Of a stretch of DNA of 64,000 bases, positions 42,801 through 51,800 are shown one piece after another. The position numbers and the translations under genes were made by a program. The DNA is from Geopseudomonas aromaticivorans (GTDB lineage: Bacteria > Pseudomonadota > Gammaproteobacteria > Pseudomonadales > Pseudomonadaceae). Each line of letters begins with the position of its first letter. The first letter of the stretch is position 1. The stretch is taken from the NCBI RefSeq assembly GCF_019097855.1, contig NZ_JAHRGL010000019.1, forward strand, positions 248,001 to 312,000. The letters are read 5' to 3'. Under the pieces are notes generated by a model. That model saw only the letters and a program-made list of their open reading frames with translations. It was not told where the DNA came from and did not search any database.

Positions 42801-42962
42801 CGCCAGCCGCTGGGCCTGACCATCGTCGGCGGGCTGATCCTCAGCCAGCTGCTCACCCTCTACACCACCCCGGTGGTCTACCTGTTCCTCGACCGCCTGC
42901 GCCACCGCGTCAACCGCTGGCGCGGTCGGCGCAGCGATGCCGCCCTGGAAGCTCCGTTATGA
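39855..42962 (+). CDS. muxC: RND efflux pump MuxC (MdtC-like)
   Basis: Second RND transporter subunit, 1035 aa, with 12 predicted helices. Start MNLSAPFIRRPVATLLL; helix 4 proton-relay pair intact (GLVVDDAIVVLENIARH); C-terminal region GVVKKNAILMIDLALQLER. Clearly a paralogue of MuxB, as in MdtBC, where both subunits are needed in one trimer. The ATG follows the palindromic repeat with no strong ribosome-binding site (GGGGGG is close by). Its stop overlaps the opmB ATG. Confidence 0.96.
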   Translation: MNLSAPFIRRPVATLLLSLAILLVGALGFGLMPVAPLPKMDFPAITVQASLPGASPQVMAATVATPLERALGGIAGISEMTSRSSQGSTRIIILFDIDRDIDAAAREVQAAINEARTLLPSGMRSMPTYRKVNPSQAPIMVLSLTSKVLDKGQLYDVASTIVAQKLSQVAGVGEVQVGGSSLPAVRVELEPRLLDQYGISLDEVRQAIAAANVKRPKGAVADEQRHWQVQASDQLERAEDYRPLVIRYQNDAPVRLGDVAKVRDGVEDRYNSGFYNDNEAVLLIVNRQAGANIIETIADIRARLPALRAAIPGSVDLQVAMDRSPVIRATLHEAERTLLIAVALVILVVLAFLGHWRAALIPALAVPVSLVGSFAAMYLLGFSLNNLSLMALIIATGLVVDDAIVVLENIARHIENGEKPLAAALKGSREVGFTLLSMNASLVVVFLSILFMGGIVERLFREFAITLAVAIVISLLVSLTLTPMLCARWLKARSAERAPSRLQRGALRVQERVLAGYGSSLDWALAHGKLMLVGLLATIALNVYLYVAVPKTFLPQQDTGQLIGMIRGDDGLSFQVMQPKMESYRRALLADPAVDSVAGFIGGAGGINNAFVIVRLKPIAERELSAQQVIDRIRKNLPKLPGGQMFLMADQDLQFGGRQGRSSENEYVLLASDLDDLRIWLPKVREALAALPQLTDLDSNEGRGAQQIRLVVDRATAKRLGLDMDMVTAVLNNAFSQRQISTIYDSLNQYKVVMEIDPQYAQYPEALDQIHLIGNDGQRVPLSAFARWERSLEEDRVQHQGQFAAENIGYSIAPGYSAEQANQAIRDAVARVGLPTAVQGQLGGTGGALMAAQKAQPLMILGALLVVYIVLGILYESYIHPLTILSTLPSAGVGALLAIQLTGGQFSLISLLGLFLLIGVVKKNAILMIDLALQLERQEQLSPQASIRRACLLRFRPIIMTTLAAILGALPLLLGSAEGAEMRQPLGLTIVGGLILSQLLTLYTTPVVYLFLDRLRHRVNRWRGRRSDAALEAPL

Positions 42963-44431
42963 CAGTCCCCGTCCCCAAATTTGCCCCTACGTTGCTGCTG
43001 GCGCTCGCCCTGGCTGGCTGCGCCGTCGGCCCCGACTACCAGCGCCCCGAGCTCAACACGCCGGCGGCGTTCAAGCAGGCGCAGGGCTGGAAGGCTGCGG
43101 CGCCGGCCGATGCCCTGGCGCGTGGCGCCTGGTGGGAGCTGTACGGCGACGCCACGCTGAACGACCTGCAGCAGCGTCTCGAGCAGTCCAACCAGAGCCT
43201 TGCCCAGTCGCTGGCCCAGTACCGCGAGGCGCAGGCGCTGGTGCGCGGCACCCGTGCGTCGTTCTTCCCGAGCGTGACCGCCAATGCCGGCAAGACCCGC
43301 TCCGGGCAAGGGGCCGGGCAAAGCACCGTGCGCCTGGCTGACGGTTCGACGGTGACCAGCGGCGCCAGCGGCGGCGGGATTTCCAAGAGCTACGAGCTGA
43401 CCTTCGGCGTCGCCTGGGAACTCGACCTGTGGGGCAAACTGCGCCGCCAGCTGGAGGCGGACAACGCCAGCTTGCAGGCCAGCGCCGCCGACCTGGCCGC
43501 GGTGCGCCTGAGCCTGCAGTCCGAGCTGGCGCAGAACTACCTGCAGCTGCGTGTGCTCGACGAGCAGCAGCGCCTGCTCGATGCCACCGTGCAGGCCTAC
43601 GCGCGCTCGCTCAAGCTTACCGACAACCAGTACCAGGCCGGCATTGTCACCAAGGCCGACGTCACCCAGGCGCGCACCCAGCTCAAAAGCACCGAGGCCC
43701 AGGCCATCGACCTCAGGTACCAGCGCGCCCAGCTCGAGCACGCCATCGCCGTGCTGATCGGCGTGCCGCCGGCCGAGTTCGCGCTGGCGGCGGCGGACGG
43801 CCTGCCGGTGCTGCCGCCGGTGCCGGTCAGCGTGCCCTCCCTGCTGCTCGAGCGCCGCCCGGACGTGGCCAGCGCGGAGCGCGCGGTGATGAGCGCCAAC
43901 GCCGAGATCGGCGTGGCCAAGGCCGCCTGGTTCCCCAGCCTCAGCCTGAGCGCGGCCGGCGGCTATCGCAGCAGCATGCTCGACCAGTGGATCAGCACGC
44001 CCAACCGCTTCTGGTCGATCGGTCCGCAGTTCGCCATGACCCTGTTCGACGCCGGGCTGATCAGCTCGCAGGTCGAGCAGGCCGAGGCCCGCTACGACCA
44101 GACCGTGGCCGGCTACCGGCAGACCGTGCTGGACAGCTTCCGCGAGGTGGAGGACTACCTGGTGCAACTGCGCGTGCTGGAGGAGGAGAGCGGCGTGCAG
44201 CAGGAGGCGCTGGAAGCCGCCCGCGAGTCGCTGCGCCTGGTGGAGAACCAGTACAAGGCCGGCACCATCGACTACAACAGCGTGGTCAGCGTGCAAACCG
44301 CCGCGCTGGCCAACGAGCGCAGCCAGTTGACCCTGCTCGGCAGTCGGCTGACCGCCAGCGTGCAGCTGATCGCCGCGCTGGGCGGCGGCTGGGCGGGTGT
44401 CGGGGCGGAGCAGGACGCGGGCCGAGACTGA
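42959..44431 (+). CDS. opmB: Outer-membrane efflux lipoprotein OpmB (OprM family)
   Basis: TolC/OprM-type outer-membrane channel (490 aa) that completes the MuxABC exporter. It has a lipoprotein signal peptide with lipobox LAGC (about residue 20), followed by AVGPDYQRPELNTP, and two OEP repeats with long helices (LAQSLAQYREAQALVRG; VEQAEARYDQTVAGYRQTVL). A 4-bp ATGA overlap with muxC implies coupling. Last gene of the efflux operon. Confidence 0.95.
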   Translation: MTVPVPKFAPTLLLALALAGCAVGPDYQRPELNTPAAFKQAQGWKAAAPADALARGAWWELYGDATLNDLQQRLEQSNQSLAQSLAQYREAQALVRGTRASFFPSVTANAGKTRSGQGAGQSTVRLADGSTVTSGASGGGISKSYELTFGVAWELDLWGKLRRQLEADNASLQASAADLAAVRLSLQSELAQNYLQLRVLDEQQRLLDATVQAYARSLKLTDNQYQAGIVTKADVTQARTQLKSTEAQAIDLRYQRAQLEHAIAVLIGVPPAEFALAAADGLPVLPPVPVSVPSLLLERRPDVASAERAVMSANAEIGVAKAAWFPSLSLSAAGGYRSSMLDQWISTPNRFWSIGPQFAMTLFDAGLISSQVEQAEARYDQTVAGYRQTVLDSFREVEDYLVQLRVLEEESGVQQEALEAARESLRLVENQYKAGTIDYNSVVSVQTAALANERSQLTLLGSRLTASVQLIAALGGGWAGVGAEQDAGRD

Positions 44432-44446
44432 CGTTGCCACCACTGG

Positions 44447-44465
44447 ATTCCCGCCTGCGGGGAAT
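44447..44465. repeat. Short dRS3-like palindromic element
   Basis: ATTCCC and GGGAAT flank seven bases just after opmB (ATTCCCGCCTGCGGGGAAT). It resembles the Neisseria dRS3 layout (ATTCCC-N8-GGGAAT) and could act as a terminator. A second hairpin, GGGCCGC-TTG-GCGGCCC (44537-44553), lies 28 bp before the patatin gene. Confidence 0.5.
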
Positions 44466-44581
44466 GCCGGGGCTCGGCAGTCGCCTGTTTTCTGGGCTAG
44501 CTTTTCTGTGACGGAAAAGGCGCAGGGCGGCGCACCGGGCCGCTTGGCGGCCCGCATAGCCATCGGCTGCACGGGCTGACC

Positions 44582-47044
44582 ATGAAAGAAAAAGAACTTC
44601 GCCTTGCCCTGGTGTTCTTCGGCGGGGTGTCGCTGGCAGTCTACCAGCACGGCATCAACCGGGAGATCCTCAACCTGGTGCGCGCCTCGAAGATCTACCA
44701 CGGCGGCCGTTCCGGCGAGGATGCCGCCGTTGGCGGCAGTTTCCATGATCACTATCCCGACGAGCCGGAACGCTCCACCGGCGACCTCTACCACGAATTC
44801 CTCGCGGCGCTCGGCAAGGACATCGCCCTGCGCGTGGTCGTCGATGTCATCGCCGGCTCCTCGGCGGGCGGGATCAACGGCATCACCCTGTCCGCCGCCC
44901 TGGCCCATGACCGCTCGCTGATGCCGATCACCCGCATGTGGCTGGAGCAGGCCGACATGCTCAGCCTGCTGGCGCCCGAGGCCAAGGCGCGGATGTGGAG
45001 CAAGTGGTATTTTTGGCCGCTGCTGCGCCCGTTGCTTTCGCGTCTCGGCCGCGAGGGCCTGCTGCCGGGGCAGGCCGATGCCGAGATGGCTCAGCGCATC
45101 TCGGTGTTCCTGCGCTCGCGCTGGTTCAAGCCGCCGCTCGATGGTCGGCGCCTGAGCGCGCTCATCCTCGACGGCCTGACTGCGATGAGCCGCGCCGTGA
45201 TGCCCGGAGCGGAGTCGCTGCTGCCCAAGGGCGAGCGCTTCGACCTGGTGGTGACGGTGACCGACTTTCGCGGCCTGGAGCGACCGATCTTCATCCACGA
45301 TCCGCCGGTGGCCTACGAGCGCGAGCACCGCCGCCTGCTGCGTTTCGGTCTCGAACACCGCAAGACCGGCCATCTCATCAGTGATTTCGATGCCGACAGC
45401 TTTCCTTCGCTGGCCTTCGCCGGACGGGCCTCGGCGTCCTATCCGGGCGCCTTCCCGCCCGCCCAGTTGCGCGAGCTCGACGATCTGCTTGCCGAGCGCC
45501 ACATGCCCTGGCCGGCGCGTTCGCGCTTCGTGGTGCGCAACTTCCGCGACTACTACGAGCGCAACGAGGCCGCCGAAGAGGCGGTGCTGGTCGACGGCAG
45601 CGTGCTCGACAACAAGCCGATCATGGCCTGCGTCGAGGCGATCCACACCCACGGCGCCCTGCGCGAGGTGGATCGCCGTCTGGTGTACATCGACCCCCAT
45701 CCGAAGGGCACCCGGCGGTTGCCCGCAGTCGGGGTGCCAGGGTTCTTCGCGACCCTGCGCGGCGCCCTCAGCGACCTGCCGCGCCAGGACCCGGTGTACA
45801 ACGAACTGGCGGTGATCAGCCGCTACAACGTGCAGGCACGGCGCTTGAAGGCGTCCATCCTGCATGCCCGGCCGCAGATCGTCCGCTTCATCGAGAAGGA
45901 AACCGCCGGCAAGCTCAAGGGCGGCTTCACGGCGGACGATCTGCGCCACTGGCGGTTGCTGTCGATCACCCTGCTGTCCGGCACCGCCATCGTCTACGAC
46001 GCCTGGATGCGCGCGCTGATCTTCGAGGCCCTGGATTTCGTGGTGCGGATCGTCGCCACCGCCTGTCAGTACACCGCCGATTCGCCGCAGGCGCGCCGGG
46101 TGCAGGAGGTGATCGAGGCCTGGGCCCGCCGCCAGGGGATCATCGCCGAGAGCTACGTCATGCCGGAACAGCTCTACCAAAACGTGGACCTGCCGCAGTT
46201 CGCGCGGATGATCCTCGACTTCGGCCTGGTCTACAAAAAGCGCCGGCTGAATTTCGTCCTGCACGAAATCAACGAGCTGTATCCCGAGCTGCCTGACGCG
46301 TGCGGTGTCGACTCCGAAGATCTCGACCTGCTGAAGATCAAGCTGCACAAGTGCGTCAACGAGCTGTCGGTCTACGACGACGACCTGGACTTCCTCAGCC
46401 GCCATGCGCTGGGCGCCTGCCGGGAGCTGTTCATGGACGAGGAGGAGGGGGGGGGCCTCAGCGCCGAGCAGCTGAGCGACGACCCCGACGCGGCGGCGGA
46501 GATTTCCCGGCTGGTCGAGCGCCTGGCCCAGGAGTGCGACCTGGCGCGCACGGTGGACAACGTGGACGCGGTGCTGGCCTCGCCGCTGGTACAGAACCTG
46601 CCGGAAGAGGGACGCCTGGCCATCCTCACCGGCTATCTGGGCTACTTCTTCTGGGACATCATCCTGCGCCCGACCGCCACCGCGTTGTCGCTGGAGGCGG
46701 GGCCCATCGAGGAAATCCTGGTGGACCGCATCAGCCCCGAGGACGCCCGTAGCATCGTCCTCGACGAGGGCAAGCCGGTGCTGCTCGGCAGCTCGTTCGC
46801 CGGTTTCGGCGGCTTCCTCGGCCGTGCGGTGCGCGAGAACGACTACCTGTGGGGCCGCCTGCACGCGGTGGACCGCCTGTTCGATATTCTGCTCAGCACG
46901 GTGCCGGCCAACCTGCGCGAGGGCCTGGCGGTCGAGGCGCTGAAGAAGCGCGCCTTCGAGCGGGTGCTGGAGGAGGAGGGGCAGCGGCTGGCGCTGGTGC
47001 CGGAGCTGATCGCGCGGCTCGGCGAGGCCGTCGGGCGCCTGTAG
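44582..47044 (+). CDS. Large patatin-like phospholipase (PNPLA, DUF3376-type)
   Basis: An 820-aa protein with an N-terminal patatin domain: oxyanion-loop sequence FFGGVSLAVYQHG (about 12-24), nucleophile Ser94 in AGSSAGG, and catalytic Asp338 in LVDGSVLDNKP. The long C-terminal part resembles the patatin-related TIGR03607/DUF3376 group. No signal peptide, so a cytoplasmic or membrane-associated lipid acyl hydrolase is likely; substrate unknown. A run of nine G (46447-46455) lies in the coding sequence at residues 622-625. The ribosome-binding site is weak. It lies between opmB and tamA. Confidence 0.88.
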   Translation: MKEKELRLALVFFGGVSLAVYQHGINREILNLVRASKIYHGGRSGEDAAVGGSFHDHYPDEPERSTGDLYHEFLAALGKDIALRVVVDVIAGSSAGGINGITLSAALAHDRSLMPITRMWLEQADMLSLLAPEAKARMWSKWYFWPLLRPLLSRLGREGLLPGQADAEMAQRISVFLRSRWFKPPLDGRRLSALILDGLTAMSRAVMPGAESLLPKGERFDLVVTVTDFRGLERPIFIHDPPVAYEREHRRLLRFGLEHRKTGHLISDFDADSFPSLAFAGRASASYPGAFPPAQLRELDDLLAERHMPWPARSRFVVRNFRDYYERNEAAEEAVLVDGSVLDNKPIMACVEAIHTHGALREVDRRLVYIDPHPKGTRRLPAVGVPGFFATLRGALSDLPRQDPVYNELAVISRYNVQARRLKASILHARPQIVRFIEKETAGKLKGGFTADDLRHWRLLSITLLSGTAIVYDAWMRALIFEALDFVVRIVATACQYTADSPQARRVQEVIEAWARRQGIIAESYVMPEQLYQNVDLPQFARMILDFGLVYKKRRLNFVLHEINELYPELPDACGVDSEDLDLLKIKLHKCVNELSVYDDDLDFLSRHALGACRELFMDEEEGGGLSAEQLSDDPDAAAEISRLVERLAQECDLARTVDNVDAVLASPLVQNLPEEGRLAILTGYLGYFFWDIILRPTATALSLEAGPIEEILVDRISPEDARSIVLDEGKPVLLGSSFAGFGGFLGRAVRENDYLWGRLHAVDRLFDILLSTVPANLREGLAVEALKKRAFERVLEEEGQRLALVPELIARLGEAVGRL

Positions 47045-47120
47045 ACGTGGCAGGAGTGCGCGGTCTGTGCGCTCGGGGCGCGGTCCGGAAATCGCTGGCG
47101 AGCATGCTAGGATCGGGCGC

Positions 47121-48851
47121 ATGAAAAGCCATTTCCTCATCGCCACTGCCGCCGCGCTGTTGGCCCTGCTGGTCGGCCTGCCCGCAGGCGCGGCCGAGCT
47201 GGACGTGCTGCTCAGCCCGCCGCACAAGGCCCTGCGCGCGAACGTCGAGGCGCATATCGGCCCGCTCAACGGTCGCGATAGCAGCGCCCTGCAACGCTTC
47301 GCCCCTGCTGCCGAGCGCGAGGCGGGCAAGGCGCTGCAGGCGCTCGGCTACTACCGGCCGCAGATCCGCAGCGAGGTGGTGGAAGAGGGCGGCAAGAGCA
47401 TCCTGCGCCTGCGTATCGAGCAGGGTGAGCCGGTGCGGCTGCGCACGGTGGCGATCCGCGTGGAGGGCGAGGCCGCGCAGCTCGACAGCTTCCGCGTGCC
47501 GCGCAGCGCCAAGCTGGCGCCGGGGGCGGTGCTCGACCATGGCGCCTACGAGGACGCCAAGCGGCTGATCCGCAACCAGGCGCTGCGCTACGGTTTCTTC
47601 GACGGCGCGTTCGCCGAGCAGAGCCTGCACATCGACCCCGCGACGGGGGTGGCCGATATCCGCCTGATCTACCGCAGCGGTCCGCGCTATCGGCTGGGCG
47701 CGGTCACTTTCGTCGGCGAGACGCCGTTCGACGACGACCTGCTGCAACGCCTGGTGCCGTTCAAGGCCGGCGAGGGCTACGACGCCGACCGGGTCGGGGC
47801 GCTGAACCAGGCGCTGGTGTCGACCCGCTACTTCGAGGATGTGCGGGTGGAGGCCACGCCGGAACACGCCGTGGATCGGGTGGTCCCGGCACAGGTCCAG
47901 CTGCAGGCGCGCAAGCCACGCACCCTGGCCGCCGGCCTGGGCTTCTCCACCGACGTCGGCCCGCGCCTGCGCGGCACCTGGACCCGCCACTGGCGCGGCG
48001 CCGAGGGCCATCGTCTGGGGGCCGACATCGAGCTCTCCAGTCCGCGGCAGAACCTCAGCAGCTGGTACGAGATTCCGCTCGACCCGCCGCTCACCGAAAG
48101 CCTGCGCTTCACCACCGGCTACCAGAAGGAGGATCTGCTGGACACCCAGAGCGAGCGCCTGACCGTCGGCGGCCAGTGGCAGCACCTGCCGGAGAATGCC
48201 TGGCAGCGCATCGTGTCGTTGCGCCTGGAGCAGGAGCGCTACGACGTCGGTGAGGACGAGGGGCGCAGTAGCCTGTTGCTGCCGGGCCTCGGTTTCAGCC
48301 GCACGGTCAGTGACAGCAAGGTCGATCCCGGTCGCGGCTGGCGCCTGCAGGCGGACCTGACGGGAGGCCACCGTAGCCTGTTCTCCGATGCCGACCTGCT
48401 GCACCTCAACCTGCAGGCCAAGGGCCTGACCACCTTCGCCGGTGGGCACCGCCTGCTTGGCCGGATGCAGTTCGGCGGCATCGCCACCAACGCCTTCGAG
48501 TCCATCCCGCCGTCGCTGCGCTTTTTTGCCGGTGGCGACCAGAGCGTGCGCGGTTACGACTATCAGACCCTGTCGCCGCGCGACAGCGAGGGCGATCGGG
48601 TCGGCGGCCGCTACCTGATGGTGGGCAGCCTGGAGTACCAGTACCCGCTGCGCGAGCGCTGGCGTCTGGCCACCTTCGTCGACCACGGCAACGCCTTCGA
48701 CGACTTCACCGATCCGTTGAAGACCGGTGTCGGCATCGGCGTGCGCTGGGTGTCGTCGGTCGGCCCGTTGCGTCTCGATCTGGCCCATGCGCTGGACGAC
48801 GACGAGGGCTCGGCCTTTCGCATCCACTTCTCCATGGGACCGGAACTGTGA
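47121..48851 (+). CDS. tamA: Translocation and assembly module subunit TamA
   Basis: Outer-membrane Omp85-family protein (576 aa) that works with TamB in outer-membrane protein or lipid handling. Order: a signal peptide (about 1-24), three POTRA domains (about 25-265), then a 16-strand barrel with the Omp85 signature RFFAGGDQSVRGYDYQTLSP. It ends FRIHFSMGPEL. The ATG at 47121 gives a good signal peptide. No Shine-Dalgarno is evident, but a TAGGAT -10-like hexamer lies 7 bp before the ATG. Stop overlaps the tamB start by 4 bp. Confidence 0.95.
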   Translation: MKSHFLIATAAALLALLVGLPAGAAELDVLLSPPHKALRANVEAHIGPLNGRDSSALQRFAPAAEREAGKALQALGYYRPQIRSEVVEEGGKSILRLRIEQGEPVRLRTVAIRVEGEAAQLDSFRVPRSAKLAPGAVLDHGAYEDAKRLIRNQALRYGFFDGAFAEQSLHIDPATGVADIRLIYRSGPRYRLGAVTFVGETPFDDDLLQRLVPFKAGEGYDADRVGALNQALVSTRYFEDVRVEATPEHAVDRVVPAQVQLQARKPRTLAAGLGFSTDVGPRLRGTWTRHWRGAEGHRLGADIELSSPRQNLSSWYEIPLDPPLTESLRFTTGYQKEDLLDTQSERLTVGGQWQHLPENAWQRIVSLRLEQERYDVGEDEGRSSLLLPGLGFSRTVSDSKVDPGRGWRLQADLTGGHRSLFSDADLLHLNLQAKGLTTFAGGHRLLGRMQFGGIATNAFESIPPSLRFFAGGDQSVRGYDYQTLSPRDSEGDRVGGRYLMVGSLEYQYPLRERWRLATFVDHGNAFDDFTDPLKTGVGIGVRWVSSVGPLRLDLAHALDDDEGSAFRIHFSMGPEL

Positions 48852-51800
48852 GGCGGTGCTGGCGCGGCCTCGGCGTGGCCGGCCTGCTCCTGCTGCTGGT
48901 TCTGGCGGCCGTACTCGGCCTGCCAGCGACCGAAACCGGCAGCCGCTGGCTGCTCGGCCGGGTGCCGGGCCTGGCGGTCGAAGACTTCCGCGGTCGGCTG
49001 CTCGGCAACTGGAGCGCGAGTGCGCTGCGCTGGCAGTCGGGCGAGACGCGCATGGCGCTGGAGTCGCTCAGGGTGACCAACCGTCTGGCCTGCCTGCCCG
49101 AGGGGCTGATGTGCCTGGACGAGCTCGTGGCCGCCCGTCTGCAGCTCGACCTGCCGCCATCGCCCGAGCAGGCGGCCAGCGAACCGCTGCGCCTGCCGGA
49201 CATCCGCCTGCCTCTGGGGCTCGATATCGGTCGCCTGCAGCTGGACAGCCTGGTGATCAATGGTGTCGAGCAGCTGCGCGACCTGGTGTTGGCCGCCCGT
49301 CTGGGTCGTCAGGGGCTGCAACTGACCGCCGTGGACCTGCAGCGCCCGGCCCTGCGCCTGACCATCAGCGAGCTGAGCCTGCAACCCCACGGCGACTGGC
49401 CGCTGCGTGCCCGCGCCCGCCTGCAGTTGCCGGCGGTGGACGCCAGGCCCTGGCAGCTCGACCTGGCGCTGGACGGCCGCCTGCTGCAGCGTCTGGAGCT
49501 GGTCGCCCATAGCGAGGGCTACCTGAACGGCGAGCTGCGGGGCTGGCTGCAGCCGCTGGGCGAAGGGTTGCCGCTGGAGTTGCAGCTGACGGCCAGCGAT
49601 TTCCGCGCCTGGTCCAGTCTGCCGCCGAGCCTGCGCCTCACCTCGCTCGTCCTGAACGCCAGCGGCACCCTGAGCGAGGGCTACGCGGTGCAGGGGCAGG
49701 CGACCCTGGCCGGCGCCGAGCAGCCCGTGGCGCTGGCGCTGCGCGGCAGCGTGGCGGCCGGCGGGGCGCACGTGGCGCAGCTGCAGTTGCAGGACGCTGG
49801 CGGGGAAACCCTGCAGCTCGCCGGCAGCCTCGACTGGCGCGAGGCCTTCGCCGCCGACCTGAACCTCAAGGGCGGCGCCTTCGCCTGGCAGCAGTTGTAT
49901 CCGCAGCCCGGCGTGGAGCTGGAGCTGCAGCAGCTGCGGGCCGCGCTGAACTATGCCGACAGCCGCTACCGGGGCGATTTCGACCTTCGCCTGCTGAGTC
50001 CGGCCGGACCGCTGCGTCTGGTCAGCCCGCTGCAGGGCGACAGTGGCCAGCTGCAGCTCCCCGGGCTGCGCCTGGAGGCCGGCAAGGGCCGGGCGGAGGG
50101 CGAGCTGGCGCTGGGTTTTGCCGAGGCCTTCAGCTGGCAGACCCGCCTGCAGCTGGCCGAGCTCGATCCGGCCTACTGGCTCAAGGAGTTGCCCGGACGC
50201 ATCGGCGGGGCGCTGGCCAGCAACGGCGAGCTGCGCGCCGGCCAGCTGCAGATGCAGGCCGACTGGGCGCTCGACGGCCAGCTGCGTCGGCAGCCACTGT
50301 CCCTCAAGGGGCAGCTGCAGGGCGATGGCGCGCGCTGGCAGGTGCCGCAGCTGGCCCTGCGCCTGGGCGACAACCGCGTCGACGGCCAGGGCGAGTGGAG
50401 CGACCGGATCGCCGGCCAGCTGGCGTTGGCCCTGCCACGGCTGGACCAGCTGTGGCCCGGTCTGCACGGTCAGGTAGAGGGGCAAGTCAAGCTTGCCGGC
50501 ACGCCTGCCGCGCCGCAGGGCGGCCTGAGCCTGCAGGGCGCCGGCCTGCGCTACCAGGAGCAGCGCCTGCGCGAGCTGGCGCTGGCGGCCAGCCTCGATG
50601 CCCGCCAGCTGGCGAGCGTGCAGCTGGACGCCCGCGGCCTGCACAGCGGCGAGCGCGATTTCGGCCAGCTCGCGGTCAAGGGCAGCGGCACGCCGCAACG
50701 GCACAGCGTTGAGCTGAGCCTTGAGGGCGAACCGCTGCGTCTGGCGCTGCTGCTGGCCGGCGGCCTGGACAGCCAGCGCGACTGGCGTGGCAGCCTGAAT
50801 CGCGGCGCGGTCGGCGTCGCCGGGCTGGACTGGCAGCTGCAGCAGGCGGCTAGCCTCGAACGCACAGCGGCCGGCCGCCTGACCCTTGGCGCGCACTGCT
50901 GGCAGTCGGCGCAGGCCAGCCTGTGCGCCGATGCCCAGCGTCTGCTGCCCGATCCGCAGCTGCGGGCGCGCCTGCGCGGTTTCGACCTGGCGCGGCTGGC
51001 CGGCGCACTGCCGGAGGATTTCGCCATGGTAGGCCAGCTCGGCGGCGATCTGCGTCTCGACCTGCCGGCCAGTGGGCCGAGCGGCGAACTGCGCCTGGAT
51101 GCCGGCAGCGGCCTGCTGCGGCTGCGCCAGCGGGCCGACGGCCAGGAGCAGTGGCTGGACGTCCCCTACCGGCAGCTCAGTCTGATCAGCCAGCTGCGGC
51201 CCCAGCGAGTCGACAGCCAGCTGCGTCTGGCCGGGCCTAGCCTGGGCACCCTGGAGCTGGACACGGTCATCGACCCGCGCCCGGCCAGCCGGCCGCTGTC
51301 CGGCAGTTTCCGCCTCGACGGCCTGGATCTCGCCCTGGCGCGCCCCTTCGTCAGCCAGGTCGAGCGTCTCGAGGGGCGCATCGACGGCAGCGGCCAGTTG
51401 TCCGGCAGCCTGCTGGCGCCGGTGGTCAACGGCCGCGTGCAGTTGCGCGATGGCCATGTCAGCGGCGGCGAGCTGCCGCTGACCTTCGAGGCGTTGCAAC
51501 TGGCCATGACCATCGCCGGCCAGCAGGCACAGGTCGATGGCCGCTGGCGCAGCGGCGCGCAGGGGCAGGGCACGCTGACCGGCAGCCTGGACTGGGCGGC
51601 GGCGCCGCAGATGGACCTGCAGATTCGCGGCAGCCGCCTGCCGGCGGTGGTCGAGCCGTATGCCAACGTCGAGGTCGAGGTCGAGCCGGACCTGCAGCTT
51701 GGCCTGCGCGACCGCCAGTTCAGCCTCGGTGGGCAGCTCGCCATTCCGCGCGGGCAGATCAAGGTGCGCGAGTTGCCGGCCCAGGCGGTCACCGTCTCGG

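Noticed and set aside
36371-47329. Very long minus-strand open frames opposite muxABC, opmB and the patatin gene
   Set aside because: They lie antisense to clear RND, OMF and patatin genes, are His/Gln/Arg-rich without domains, and reflect GC-rich codon bias.
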